A stretch of 56,469 bases of DNA from Lutibacter oceani (GTDB taxonomy: Bacteria > Bacteroidota > Bacteroidia > Flavobacteriales > Flavobacteriaceae): positions 1 to 56,469 of the forward strand of contig NZ_QTTQ01000013.1 of NCBI RefSeq assembly GCF_003384935.1, in the 5' to 3' direction. The translations under genes were made by a program, and so were the position numbers. This document shows, piece after piece, positions 44,499 to 53,340 of this stretch; position 1 is the stretch's first letter; each line of letters starts with the position of its first letter. The notes beneath the pieces are model-generated. The model was not told where the DNA came from, did no database searches, and saw nothing but the letters and a program-made list of their open reading frames with translations.

Positions 44499-44972
44499 AT
44501 GAAATATTCTCAAAATATATTAAACTGTATTGTTAATTTTTTAAACTCCATAAACATTAAAATTGTTGAGGAAAAATTGCCCAACAATACATTTCTTCCT
44601 GGAATAAGTATTAAAGGAAATATAATTTTAATGGATCCTGAAAAATTAAAATATCCAGGTGATTTATTGCATGAGGCAGGTCATATAGCTGTAACAGAAG
44701 AAAAAATCAGGCCGTTTATAGGTACTGATAAAATTGGAAGCAATTGGCCAACTGATGGTGATGAAATTGCTGCAATACTTTGGTCTTACGCAGCTTCCCA
44801 TCATTTAAACCTTAATTTAGAAGTTGTATTTCACCCAAATGGCTACAAAAATGACTCTAAATGGCTTATAGCACAATTCAGCAATAAAAATTATTTAGGA
44901 TTACCACTTTTAGAATGGATGTCCTTATGTGATAAAGATGAATTTCCTAAAATGAAAAAATGGTTAAGGTAA
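44499..44972 (+). CDS. small protein with an HEAGH zinc-binding motif
   Basis: 157 aa. DLLHEAGHIAVTEEKIRP is an HExxH-type metal site, with a downstream DGDEIAAILWSYAASHHL that could give the third ligand (E or D). It looks like a minimal metallopeptidase, but the family is not recognised and no signal peptide is seen. Short gap after DUF418. Confidence 0.6.
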   Translation: MKYSQNILNCIVNFLNSINIKIVEEKLPNNTFLPGISIKGNIILMDPEKLKYPGDLLHEAGHIAVTEEKIRPFIGTDKIGSNWPTDGDEIAAILWSYAASHHLNLNLEVVFHPNGYKNDSKWLIAQFSNKNYLGLPLLEWMSLCDKDEFPKMKKWLR

Positions 44973-45000
44973 AACCTTCAAAAATTAAATCAATTTGTAT

Positions 45001-45747
45001 TTAACTCTTTTCTTTCTTTCTTTTTCTAGGCAATACCTCTTCTGGAAATGGGAAAAGTATTGTAGAGTTTTTTTCTGAAGCAATATTTGCCAACGTTTGA
45101 TACAATCTTAATTTAATGGCTGATGGAGACTGATCTATCAATTTTCCTGCTTCCAGTAATTTTCCTGCAGCTTGTTCTTCAGCTAGTGCTAAAATAATAC
45201 GTGCTCTTCTGGAACGTTCAGCTTCTGCCTGATTGGCCATCATACGTCTCATATTTTCAGGTAATTGTATGTCTTTAATTTTAACATCAATAATTTCAAT
45301 TCCCCAATCCTTAGTTTCGTGTTCAACAATCGTTTTAATATTCTTACCCATTTCCTCTCTTTTTGATAAAATAGTATCTAATTCCACTTTTCCACAAACA
45401 TCTCTTAAAGCAGCTTGTGCCAATTGGGTAATTGCAAAATTGTACTCTTCCACTTCCAAAACAGCCTTTTCTGGATCATCTACCTTAAAAAACACAACAC
45501 CATCAATACTACAAGGCACATTGTCTTCTGTCATTACTTCTTGTGAAACAATATTAATAGTAATTACACGTATATCTACAACTTGTATAGTTTCAACAAT
45601 TGGTATAATCCACCTGAAACCAGGTTGCAATGTGGTAATATATTTACCAAATCTAAATTTTAAAGCGCGTTTATATTCAAAAACAACACGTATTCCACTT
45701 AGCAAAAACAATACAATTAGAATACTAAAGAAAAATGGTATGTTCAT
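45001..45747 (-). CDS. SPFH/stomatin-like (slipin) protein
   Basis: 248 aa. An N-terminal membrane hairpin (FFFSILIVLFLLSGIRVVFEYKRALKFRFG) is followed by the SPFH domain: LQPGFRWIIPIVETIQVVDIRV, DNVPCSIDGVVFFKV, QAALRDVCGKVELDTILSKREE, WGIEIIDVKIKDIQLPENMRRMMANQAEAERSRRARI. These match slipins, which form membrane scaffolds. No NfeD partner is adjacent, although slipins often pair with one. It is the only minus-strand gene of its size in this block. Confidence 0.92.
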   Translation of the reverse strand: MNIPFFFSILIVLFLLSGIRVVFEYKRALKFRFGKYITTLQPGFRWIIPIVETIQVVDIRVITINIVSQEVMTEDNVPCSIDGVVFFKVDDPEKAVLEVEEYNFAITQLAQAALRDVCGKVELDTILSKREEMGKNIKTIVEHETKDWGIEIIDVKIKDIQLPENMRRMMANQAEAERSRRARIILALAEEQAAGKLLEAGKLIDQSPSAIKLRLYQTLANIASEKNSTILFPFPEEVLPRKRKKEKS

Positions 45748-46042
45748 AATTAGGTGTATTAAAGATATTTTTAATGATAATCTATTTTATTTAATAAAAA
45801 ATAATTGCCAAAAGTTAAAAATTTTCTGAAGTTATTTTAATCCTTAACTTTCAATACATTAACTAAAAAAGAAAGTAGTGTATCTTTTATATTTAGTTAT
45901 TAGATGTCCTCTTAAATTTACGAATATTATAATTGGTTACAAAATTATAAGCACCTTTATTTTGTGTTAACAAAATAACCTATTTAAAAATATTGTAATT
46001 TTAATTTGTAATTTTTTATTTAATAACAAAATAGATTTTATA

Positions 46043-46591
46043 ATGAGTCTATACTTTATTGCACTTATTCCACAATACGCACTTAGAAAGCAAATAAAGC
46101 AGCTTAAACAAGAAATGAAGCTTCAATTTAAGGCAAAACACGCTTTAAAATCTCCTGCTCATATTACCTTACAAAGACCTTTTATAAGAAACGAAGAAAA
46201 TGAACTTTTACTTCTAAACAATTTAAAAGAATTTAGCTCTATTCAACAACCTTTTAATATTGATTTATTAGGATTTGGTTGCTTTACACCACGTGTTATT
46301 TTTTTAAAAATAGCAAACCACGAACCAATAATAACTATGTATAAACAACTAAAAAAAGTACTGATTAAAAAATTAGGGTTCAACAAAACTGAAATAGCTT
46401 CCAGTATTTTTCCGCACATTACAATTGCTACAAAAGATTTAACTGAAGATGCTTTTAAAGCCGCCTGGCCAAAATTTGAAAAAAGAGCATTTAAAGCCAC
46501 TTTTTTAGTTAATAGCCTCTTTTTATTAAAACATAATGGCAAATATTGGGATATCTACAAAGAATTCAGTTTTAAAAAAACAACCGATTAA
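46043..46591 (+). CDS. 2'-5' RNA ligase-family phosphoesterase (LigT-like)
   Basis: 182 aa of the 2H phosphoesterase superfamily. Two HxT motifs are clear: AHITLQRPF (residues about 39-47) and PHITIATKDL (about 128-137). Members process cyclic phosphates of RNA or nucleotides. A GNAT gene follows 36 nt downstream. Confidence 0.85.
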   Translation: MSLYFIALIPQYALRKQIKQLKQEMKLQFKAKHALKSPAHITLQRPFIRNEENELLLLNNLKEFSSIQQPFNIDLLGFGCFTPRVIFLKIANHEPIITMYKQLKKVLIKKLGFNKTEIASSIFPHITIATKDLTEDAFKAAWPKFEKRAFKATFLVNSLFLLKHNGKYWDIYKEFSFKKTTD

Positions 46592-46627
46592 TTTTGTATT
46601 TTTCAGCATAAAACTTTTTATATATAA

Positions 46628-47149
46628 ATGAATTTTTCTCCTTTTCCTGTTTTAAAAACAAATAGGCTACTGCTTAGGCAATTAAAAGATTCTGATTGTG
46701 AAACTATTTTTTATTTACGGTCAAACGAAACGGTAAACGAATTTGTAAAAAGGGCTAAAGCTGAAAGTATTGAAGATGCTTTGTTGTTTATTACTAAAAT
46801 TAAGAAAGCTGTTTCTAAAAATGAAAGTATTTATTGGTGTATTACATTTAAAAGTAATCCTTATTTAATTGGTACTATATGCTTATGGAATTTTTCAGAA
46901 GATAAAAAAACAGCTGAAGTTGGGTACGATTTACATCCGGATTTTCAACAAAAAGGGATTATGAATGAAGCCATACAAAGCGTTTTAAATTATGGTTTCA
47001 ATACTTTAAAACTGGAAATAATTGAAGCTTATACTCAAAATAACAACAAAAACTCCATAAAACTTTTAGAGAAAAATAATTTTCTTCTTATTAAAAACAG
47101 AAAGGATAAGGACAATTTAGACAACCTAATATTTACACTTAAAAAATAG
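46628..47149 (+). CDS. GNAT-family N-acetyltransferase (RimJ/RimL-like)
   Basis: 173 aa. Typical of the RimJ/RimL subgroup: LKTNRLLLRQLKDSDCETIFYLRS at the start, GTICLWNFSEDKKTAEVGYDLHPDFQQKGIMNEAIQSVLNYGF with the acetyl-CoA loop (QQKGIM), and YTQNNNKNSIKLLEKNNF near the end. Substrate unknown. Confidence 0.88.
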   Translation: MNFSPFPVLKTNRLLLRQLKDSDCETIFYLRSNETVNEFVKRAKAESIEDALLFITKIKKAVSKNESIYWCITFKSNPYLIGTICLWNFSEDKKTAEVGYDLHPDFQQKGIMNEAIQSVLNYGFNTLKLEIIEAYTQNNNKNSIKLLEKNNFLLIKNRKDKDNLDNLIFTLKK

Positions 47150-47167
47150 ATAAAGAACTTTAAATTT

Positions 47168-47223
47168 CGTCAGTTCGAGAGGTTTTTTATAATGAAATGA
47201 AAAAAATTGTATCGAGAACAGTT
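47168..47223. repeat. left inverted repeat flanking the parDE cassette
   Basis: CGTCAGTTCGAG ... TATCGAGAACAGTT. The reverse complement (AACTGTTCTCGA ... CTCGAACTGACG) lies at 47993-48040 on the other side of parDE. The motif resembles a common short intergenic repeat of Flavobacteriia, as I remember it. Confidence 0.7.
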
Positions 47224-47242
47224 AGTTTAAGTACTAATATAA

Positions 47243-47257
47243 GTTGGCAACAATAAT
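47243..47257 (+). repeat. cassette-start core of the parDE cassette
   Basis: GTTGGCAACAATAAT matches at 13 of 15 positions the reverse complement of the core at 47864-47878 that follows the parE stop codon. This pairing marks the two ends of one cassette. Confidence 0.65.
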
Positions 47258-47285
47258 GATTTACAATTCTAATAGATAAATAAAA

Positions 47286-47317
47286 TTTGTGATTGATGTG
47301 TTTTTGGTGTATATTTA
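47286..47317 (+). promoter_or_regulatory. putative promoter of parDE
   Basis: TTTG at 47286-47289 and TATATTTA at 47310-47317 with a 20-nt spacer, 18 nt before the parD ATG. The cassette thus seems to carry its own promoter. Confidence 0.5.
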
Positions 47318-47334
47318 CATCAAAATAGAAAATT

Positions 47335-47574
47335 ATGACAAGACAGAGTATTTCATTTACAGAACCTAATGATGATTGGTTAAAAGCCCAAATTGAAAAT
47401 AAAGAATATTCAAGTAAAAGTGAATTAGTCAATGATTTGATTAGACAAGCTAGAAAACAACAAGCTCAAATTGATTGGATTAGCTCTAAATTGGAAACAG
47501 CAGAAAAAAGTGGATTTACTACAGATTCTAAAAAACAAATTTTAGCTCAATCAAAATCCTTGTTGAATGACTAA
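47335..47574 (+). CDS. parD: type II antitoxin, ParD-like
   Basis: 79-aa ribbon-helix-helix antitoxin. RQSISFTEPNDDWLKAQIENKEYSSKSELVNDLIRQARKQQ is the ParD DNA-binding fold, and the C-terminal helix (DSKKQILAQSKSLL) would wrap the toxin. It overlaps parE by 8 nt. It should repress its own promoter with ParE as co-repressor. Confidence 0.88.
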   Translation: MTRQSISFTEPNDDWLKAQIENKEYSSKSELVNDLIRQARKQQAQIDWISSKLETAEKSGFTTDSKKQILAQSKSLLND

Positions 47575-47860
47575 TTATAGGCTGAGTAATACAGCTAAAG
47601 AAGATTTAATAAGAATTCATCATTATGGAGTAAAGATATTTGGAGAAAGACAAGCAGATAAATATTTTAATTCCTTTTTTGAATATTTTGATAGAATATC
47701 AAAAAGTCCATATTCATTTGAGTCCGTTGATTATATCAAAATAAGATATAGAAAATGTGTTTGTGGTTCAGATTCGATTTATTTTAGGATAAATGAGAAT
47801 GATAAAGTTGTTGAGATTATGGCTATAATTGGACAACAAGATTTGAAAAATATATTATAA
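47567..47860 (+). CDS. parE: type II toxin, ParE/RelE-like
   Basis: 97-aa toxin of the RelE/ParE fold: YRLSNTAKEDLIRIHHYGVKIFGERQADKYFNSFFEYFDRI, then the strand pair IKIRYRKCVCGSDSIYFRINENDKVVEIMAIIGQQDL. ParE toxins inhibit gyrase, though RelE-type RNase action cannot be excluded by eye. The stop codon is only 3 nt before the cassette core at 47864. Confidence 0.88.
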   Translation: MTNYRLSNTAKEDLIRIHHYGVKIFGERQADKYFNSFFEYFDRISKSPYSFESVDYIKIRYRKCVCGSDSIYFRINENDKVVEIMAIIGQQDLKNIL

Positions 47861-47863
47861 AAA

Positions 47864-48000
47864 ATTACAGTTGCCAACAATGTACATAAAAAATAGCTTC
47901 ATTTAATAAAATAGAATGTTTCTAAACCTAAAAAATATTAATTTTAAACATCGGAAAATACCGTTTTCAAAAACGCTACTTTTTATGTACTAAACTGTTC
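47864..48000 (+). repeat. attC-like hairpin element after parDE
   Basis: Begins with the core ATTACAGTTGCCAAC, then AAT, then arm GTACATAAAAAATAGC (47882-47897). A 77-nt centre follows, then arm GCTACTTTTTATGTAC (47975-47990), complementary at 15 of 16 positions, then TAAACT and GTTC. The layout equals that of the element at 56244-56378, whose arms differ in sequence but again pair with each other. The centre (AATAGAATGTTTCTAAA ... GTTTTCAAAAACG) is nearly the same in both. Confidence 0.8.
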
Positions 48001-48040
48001 TCGACACAAAATTTTTATCAAAATTTTACTCGAACTGACG
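47993..48040. repeat. right inverted repeat flanking the parDE cassette
   Basis: AACTGTTCTCGACA ... CTCGAACTGACG, the inverted partner of 47168-47223. It overlaps the final GTT of the attC-like element, so the cassette abuts the repeat precisely. Confidence 0.68.
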
Positions 48041-48069
48041 CACTTCAAAAAAGTGTCATCTCTTAAATT

Positions 48070-49266
48070 TTATTCACTAGTCATAATAAATAATGGATTC
48101 ATTTCAAAGCTATTATAAGTAGGACAAAGTCTTTCTGTATTATAAAACTTACTAATATTTACTAATTTCGATTTACCAGTTACTACATCAATTGGCACGT
48201 TGTCATAACGTCCATTTTTTAAAACTACTAAACGACCGTGAATACCTTTTAAAATTAAATCTAAAGCTAAATTACCATAAGCCATTGGTACAATGGAATC
48301 TATTGCATCTGGATCTCCACCTCTAACTAAATATCCTAATTTTTGATTAATTACATTAATTTTTTTGCCATTATTGTATTTAGGTGACAATTCTTTCAAT
48401 CTTTGTGAAACAAGCTCTCCTATTCCACCAAGTTTTGCGTGTCCAAACTGGTCTTTTTCACCATCTTTAAAAACCATTTCACCACCTTCAAACATAGCAC
48501 CTTCAGAAACCAATACAACCGAATAATTACTTGGGTTTTCGGCTCTATCTTCAATTAAACGCTCTGTTAATTTATCTATATTAAATTTATATTCAGGTAT
48601 AACACAACGGTTTGCAGCACCAGCCATAGTTGGTAACATTGCTGTAAAACCAGCATACCTACCAAATACTTCCAATACTAAAAAACGCTCGTGCGAACCT
48701 GCAGAAGTTCTAAGTGTATTTGTCATATTTATAGTTCTGGTAACACAGGTACTAAAACCAATACAATAATCGGTTCCAGGAACATCATTATCCATTGTTT
48801 TTGGAATTGCTACCACTTTTACGCCTTCTTGATACAAACGCACTGCATAACTTAACGTATCATCACCACCAATTGGAATTAAATAATCCACGCCTAAATA
48901 GTTTAAATTATCTAAAACTACTTTGGTCATATCATTATACTCATCTTTATAAGCATCTTTTAAATGTTCTGGAACACTTGCTTTTGGTAAATGACTTGGT
49001 CGTGTTCTTGAACTATGTAAAAAAGTACCTCCGGTTCTACCAGCTCTATTTACAATAATTTGAGTAAGTTCAACAAAATTATAACTATTATCTACTTTTG
49101 GATCTTGAATCATTTCAACAATTCCGGCCCATCCTCTTCTTAGTCCTATAACACGATATCCTTCGCGTATTGCTCTAATTGTTATTGCTCTAATTGCAGG
49201 ATTTAAACCAGGAACATCTCCTCCTCCGGTTAATATTGCTATGGTTCCTTTTACTTTTTTTGCCAT
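48070..49266 (-). CDS. 6-phosphofructokinase, pyrophosphate-dependent type
   Basis: 398-aa phosphofructokinase. TGGGDVPGLNPAIRA is the N-terminal nucleotide/PPi loop, and the substrate region is PKTMDNDVPGTD. The residues that decide the phosphoryl donor are Asp136 in GGDD (Gly in ATP enzymes such as E. coli PfkA GGDG) and Lys156 in PKTMDND (Gly in PGTIDND). The D/K combination is the known signature of PPi-using enzymes. It should therefore catalyse a reversible glycolytic/gluconeogenic step with pyrophosphate. It stands alone on the minus strand. Confidence 0.85.
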   Translation of the reverse strand: MAKKVKGTIAILTGGGDVPGLNPAIRAITIRAIREGYRVIGLRRGWAGIVEMIQDPKVDNSYNFVELTQIIVNRAGRTGGTFLHSSRTRPSHLPKASVPEHLKDAYKDEYNDMTKVVLDNLNYLGVDYLIPIGGDDTLSYAVRLYQEGVKVVAIPKTMDNDVPGTDYCIGFSTCVTRTINMTNTLRTSAGSHERFLVLEVFGRYAGFTAMLPTMAGAANRCVIPEYKFNIDKLTERLIEDRAENPSNYSVVLVSEGAMFEGGEMVFKDGEKDQFGHAKLGGIGELVSQRLKELSPKYNNGKKINVINQKLGYLVRGGDPDAIDSIVPMAYGNLALDLILKGIHGRLVVLKNGRYDNVPIDVVTGKSKLVNISKFYNTERLCPTYNSFEMNPLFIMTSE

Positions 49267-49560
49267 GTGATTATATATTTATGTTATCTCTTGTTAATAA
49301 TTTTATCAAAATTTTAAATATTGAAAAACTTTTTAGGAAATTAAAAAAGCACAGTTTCAAACGCATCAGTCACAAAATGCACTCTCAAATTTACACTTTT
49401 ATTCAAAAAAATCATACAAAATTGTCCTAAATTTTTGAAGCTTAGTTTCTTATAAAGACTAAAAATATTTTTTATAAAAATGAAGAAACATTTTTGCAAT
49501 AAATGCGTGTATTTATATTTTTTTATTAAATTAGCAAACAAAGCTCATAATTTTAGCAAA

Positions 49561-50334
49561 ATGAATTTTATATCAAATAACATTAAACACATTAGAACTT
49601 TAAAAGGTTTAACGCAGGAACAATTTGCTTTAGCATTACATGTTTCGCGCTCACGAATAAGCTCGTATGAAGAAAACAGGGCAGTCCCTCCTATTGAATT
49701 TTTAATTGAATTGTCTGATTTTTTTAAAATTTCAATAGATATTTTAGTAAAAAAAGATTTATCAAGCGCAACGGATGCCAATTTTCTTGAAATTGGTAAT
49801 AACCGATTACTTTTTCCAATAACGGTTGACAATGAGAATGAAGATTTAATTGAAATTATTCCTGTAGAAGCTTCCGCTGGCTATTTAAGAGGTTATTCCG
49901 ATCCTGAATATATTGAGCATTTAAACAAAATTAAACTCCCTTTTTTACCAACCGGAACACACAGAGCATTTCCTATAAAAGGAGATTCTATGCTTCCTGT
50001 AAAAAGTGGCTCCTATATTGTGGCACGTTTTGTTGAAGATATTAGAGATGTAAAAAACGGAAAAACATATATTGTAATTACATTAAATGATGGCATTGTT
50101 TACAAACGTGTTTTTGATAAAATTGAAGAACATAATATGTTGCTTTTAGCATCAGACAACAAAAAATACGATCCTTATTTTGTACCCGTTGATGAAGTAC
50201 TGGAATTATGGGAATATACTTGCAGTATTAATACACAAGAATATGACGAACACGAGCTTAAAATTAGCAGTATTGCAACCATGCTTACGCAACTTGGTGT
50301 TGAATTAAAAGAACTTGAGAAATCCCTAAATTAA
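49561..50334 (+). CDS. XRE/S24 LexA-like repressor
   Basis: 257 aa from ATG 49561; the frame extends up to 49480, but the helix-turn-helix starts right after 49561 (NNIKHIRTLKGLTQEQFALALHVSRSRISSYE). The C-terminal half is an S24 peptidase: possible Ala-Gly cleavage site in EASAGYLRGY, Ser143 in KGDSMLP and Lys182 in VYKRV. This is the arrangement of SOS/phage-type repressors that cleave themselves after DNA damage. Its stop overlaps the next gene start at 50334, so it likely controls that DNA-repair-like operon. Confidence 0.88.
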   Translation: MNFISNNIKHIRTLKGLTQEQFALALHVSRSRISSYEENRAVPPIEFLIELSDFFKISIDILVKKDLSSATDANFLEIGNNRLLFPITVDNENEDLIEIIPVEASAGYLRGYSDPEYIEHLNKIKLPFLPTGTHRAFPIKGDSMLPVKSGSYIVARFVEDIRDVKNGKTYIVITLNDGIVYKRVFDKIEEHNMLLLASDNKKYDPYFVPVDEVLELWEYTCSINTQEYDEHELKISSIATMLTQLGVELKELEKSLN

Positions 50335-51725
50335 TGTACTCAATTATAGATATAGAAACTACAGGGCATAGCTCTAAAATAACTGAAATTTCCATTTTTG
50401 TTTTTGATGGTAAAAAAGTAGTTGATGAATTTACAACACTTGTAAACCCCGAATGTATTATTCCGCCATTTATAACCAATTTAACCGGAATAACCAACGC
50501 TATGGTTGGCAACGCCCCAAAATTTTATGAAATAGCTAAAAAAATACAAGAAATAACTGCAGATACCATTTTTGTAGCCCATAATGTAAATTTTGATTTC
50601 AATATAATTCAAAAAGAATTTAAAGATATTGGCTTCGATTTTAAACGAAAAAAACTATGTACCATTCGCTTATCTCAAAAATTAATTCCGGGGTTAAAAT
50701 CGTATAGTTTGGGTGCACTTTGCAACTCTCAAAATATAGTAATTAAAGATCGGCACAGAGCCAAAGGAGATGCTGAAGCAACAACTATTTTATTTGAAAA
50801 ACTAGTAAAAATAGATACTAACCAAACAGTTATTAATTCATTTTTAAACCCAAGATCAAGACAGGCAACGTTACCTCCATTACTTCCTAAAAAAATAGTG
50901 GATAATCTTTCAGAAAAAACAGGTGTTTACTATTTTAAAAATGAAAAAAATGAAATTATTTATGTAGGGAAAGCAAACAATATTAAACAACGCGTAATCA
51001 GTCATTTTTACGATAAGGCAAAAAAAGAAGTTTCAATGTGTTTAGAAACTTCAAACGTTACTTTTGTTGAAACTGGTAGCGAATTGGTTGCATTATTATT
51101 AGAATCATCAGAAATTAAAAAATTATATCCTAAATTTAACCGTGCACAACGCAGAACCCAGGAAAGTATTGGTTTATTTAGTTATGAAGATAGAAATGGC
51201 ATTATTCATTTAGCCTATAACAGGTTAAAATTGATTCAAAATCCGTTACAAAAATTTCACAATGTAACCGAATGTAGAATGTTTTTAGAAAAATTATGTA
51301 AAACATTTGAATTATGCCCAAAATACTGTCATTTGCAAACCAATGTTACTACTTGTTTTCACTATCAAATAAAACAATGTAAAGGCATTTGCAAAGATGA
51401 AGAACCTGCTGAAAATTACAATAAAAGAGTGCTAAAAGCTATTGAATCTATAAAGTTTAAAGCGGCAAATTTTATAATAAAAGAATCAGGAAGAGCAAAA
51501 GATGAAAATGCCTATATTCTTATTTTAAATGGTGTTTATATGGGATTTGGCTATGCCAATAAAAGTTTAAAATTAAAATCAGCTGATGATTATTTTGAAA
51601 TAATTACCTCCAGAAAAGACAATAATGATGTAAATCGCATTTTAAAACAATATGTTAATAAAAATGAAAATAAAATAGTTCCTTTAAATTATACCGAACC
51701 CGTATTTAACCTTAGTATTGAATGA
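50334..51725 (+). CDS. DnaQ-like 3'-5' exonuclease fused to GIY-YIG nuclease
   Basis: 463 aa. The N-terminal 165 residues are a DEDDh exonuclease (IIDIETTG, HNVNFDFNII, HRAKGDAEAT). Residues about 195-275 are a UvrC/Cho-type GIY-YIG domain (KTGVYYFKNEKNEIIYVGKANNIKQRVISHF). The C-terminus has the cysteines CPKYCH...C...CKGIC seen in this fusion family. A role in DNA repair is probable. It overlaps the LexA-like gene by one base and the next gene by 4 nt. Confidence 0.88.
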   Translation: MYSIIDIETTGHSSKITEISIFVFDGKKVVDEFTTLVNPECIIPPFITNLTGITNAMVGNAPKFYEIAKKIQEITADTIFVAHNVNFDFNIIQKEFKDIGFDFKRKKLCTIRLSQKLIPGLKSYSLGALCNSQNIVIKDRHRAKGDAEATTILFEKLVKIDTNQTVINSFLNPRSRQATLPPLLPKKIVDNLSEKTGVYYFKNEKNEIIYVGKANNIKQRVISHFYDKAKKEVSMCLETSNVTFVETGSELVALLLESSEIKKLYPKFNRAQRRTQESIGLFSYEDRNGIIHLAYNRLKLIQNPLQKFHNVTECRMFLEKLCKTFELCPKYCHLQTNVTTCFHYQIKQCKGICKDEEPAENYNKRVLKAIESIKFKAANFIIKESGRAKDENAYILILNGVYMGFGYANKSLKLKSADDYFEIITSRKDNNDVNRILKQYVNKNENKIVPLNYTEPVFNLSIE

Positions 51726-52126
51726 ACAACCAAAAAAAATCAACTAAATTAGATTTAACTGTTTTTGAAAGAAATGGTAAAATTGAATTTGTACATATTA
51801 TAAGGAGAAATAAATTTAAAGCAACCAAGGCTTTAAACGGATTTTTAATTGGCTTAAAAAATGAAGCTTCTGGTTCTAAAGAAACCTCTAGAATAATTGT
51901 AAAATTTATATCGAATCAAAAAATTTCAAAAGAGGAAGAAAAGCATTTAAAAACGCAGGTATATGATATTTTTAAAATATTAGGAATTGGCGTTCCGTTT
52001 ATGCTTATACCAGGTTCAACACTTTTAATTCCGTTTATTATAAAAGTTGCAGAAAAAAAAGGAATCGATTTAATTCCTTCAAATTTTAAAAAAAATAAAG
52101 AACTAAAAAATTCAAAAATGAATTAA
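51722..52126 (+). CDS. hypothetical protein, weakly LETM1-like
   Basis: 134 aa, overlapping the exonuclease stop (ATGA). Basic N-terminus, central helix-rich region, then a hydrophobic KILGIGVPFMLIPGSTLLIPFIIKVAEKKGIDLIPSNF near the end, which loosely recalls LETM1-like C-termini in Bacteroidota. One possible membrane segment. Probably the last gene of the S24-regulated operon; function unknown. Confidence 0.55.
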   Translation: MNNQKKSTKLDLTVFERNGKIEFVHIIRRNKFKATKALNGFLIGLKNEASGSKETSRIIVKFISNQKISKEEEKHLKTQVYDIFKILGIGVPFMLIPGSTLLIPFIIKVAEKKGIDLIPSNFKKNKELKNSKMN

Positions 52127-52146
52127 CTTCTTATTTATAAATTGCT

Positions 52147-53340
52147 ATGAAAAACTATAAAAAAAATGTACCAATTTTACTTTTAAGTAAAGTGATACAT
52201 AGAAAAAATGTACAATTACTTCTTACTTTTCCTTTTGATTTTCAACTAAAAGAAAAAATTAAAAACATCCCTAATTATAAGTATAGTTATACCCTAAAAG
52301 GTTGGTACACATTGTATTCCGAAGAAAATATTACAAATTTAAAAAATGAATTAAAAGGATTGGTAAATTTTCAATTAGATCAATCAAATTTTATTAAAAA
52401 AGAAGTAATTCCACCTAAAAAGCCAAGAGTAATTTCCGAAGAAAATAAAGAAATAATAAGGCTTTTTGTTAAATATTTAAGAGGAAAACGCTATAGCGAA
52501 AGCACAATTAAAACCTATTTTTCATTAATCGCTGACTTTATTGATTATATAAAAGATAAACCATTGGTTGAACTTAGTAATAAAGATGTTGAGTTATTTA
52601 TTGAAGACGTATTTATACCAAGAAAATTAAGTGTTAGCACTCAAAGACAATTAATAAGTGCAATTAAACTGTTTAAGGTTTTTTATCCGGAATGCAATAT
52701 TGATGAAGTACGGTTAAAAAGACCACGAAGAGACAAAATATTACCTACTGTATTATCTAAAGAAGAAGTTATAGATTTATTGCGTTACACTAAAAATTTA
52801 AAACACAGGGCTGTATTAGCAATGATTTATTCAGCTGGATTAAGAATAAGTGAATTAATAAATTTAGAATTAAAACATATTGATATTGACCGAAGACAAA
52901 TACTTGTAAAAAACAGTAAAGGAAGAAAAGATAGAAATATAATATTGGCAGAAAGTTTTATTCCACTTATGGTCAATTACTTAACTAGCTATACACCTAC
53001 TAAATATTTTGTTGAAGGCTTAATTGATGGCCAGAAATACGCAGCTGAAAGTGTAAGAGGCTTTTTAAAACTTTCGTGCAGTGCGGCGAAAATAACAAAA
53101 AGAGTTACACCACATACTTTACGACACAGTTATGCTACACATTTATTAGAAAACGGCATTGATTTAAGATATATACAAGAATTATTAGGACATGCAAAAC
53201 CTGAAACTACAATGATTTATACCCATGTTAGTAAGAAAGATTTACTTCAAATAAAGAGTCCGTTAGATATGGCATTAAAAAGTTTAGCTAAAAGCAATGA
53301 AGGCTCTAGCAATAATTTAAGATTATCTGGAAATTATTAA
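52147..53340 (+). CDS. IntI-like tyrosine recombinase of the cassette array
   Basis: 397 aa. About 95 N-terminal residues (LLLSKVIHRKNVQLLLTFPFD... GWYTLYSEENI) precede a SAM-like arm-binding domain and a tyrosine recombinase core. Catalytic residues: Arg233 (SAGLRISE), the SKGRKD lysine turn, His323/Arg326 (HTLRHSYATHLL), His349 (LLGHA) and Tyr358 (TMIYTHV). The end, TTMIYTHVSKKDLLQIKSPLD, is close to the integron integrase ending TTMIYTHV...RSPLD. The extra helix typical of IntI is absent. It reads toward the cassettes, whose first core lies 200 nt after its stop. Confidence 0.85.
   Translation: MKNYKKNVPILLLSKVIHRKNVQLLLTFPFDFQLKEKIKNIPNYKYSYTLKGWYTLYSEENITNLKNELKGLVNFQLDQSNFIKKEVIPPKKPRVISEENKEIIRLFVKYLRGKRYSESTIKTYFSLIADFIDYIKDKPLVELSNKDVELFIEDVFIPRKLSVSTQRQLISAIKLFKVFYPECNIDEVRLKRPRRDKILPTVLSKEEVIDLLRYTKNLKHRAVLAMIYSAGLRISELINLELKHIDIDRRQILVKNSKGRKDRNIILAESFIPLMVNYLTSYTPTKYFVEGLIDGQKYAAESVRGFLKLSCSAAKITKRVTPHTLRHSYATHLLENGIDLRYIQELLGHAKPETTMIYTHVSKKDLLQIKSPLDMALKSLAKSNEGSSNNLRLSGNY

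Noticed and set aside
45233..45829. 198-aa plus-strand ORF opposite the SPFH gene.
   Set aside because: It is antisense to a clear SPFH protein and has a composition typical of a shadow frame.
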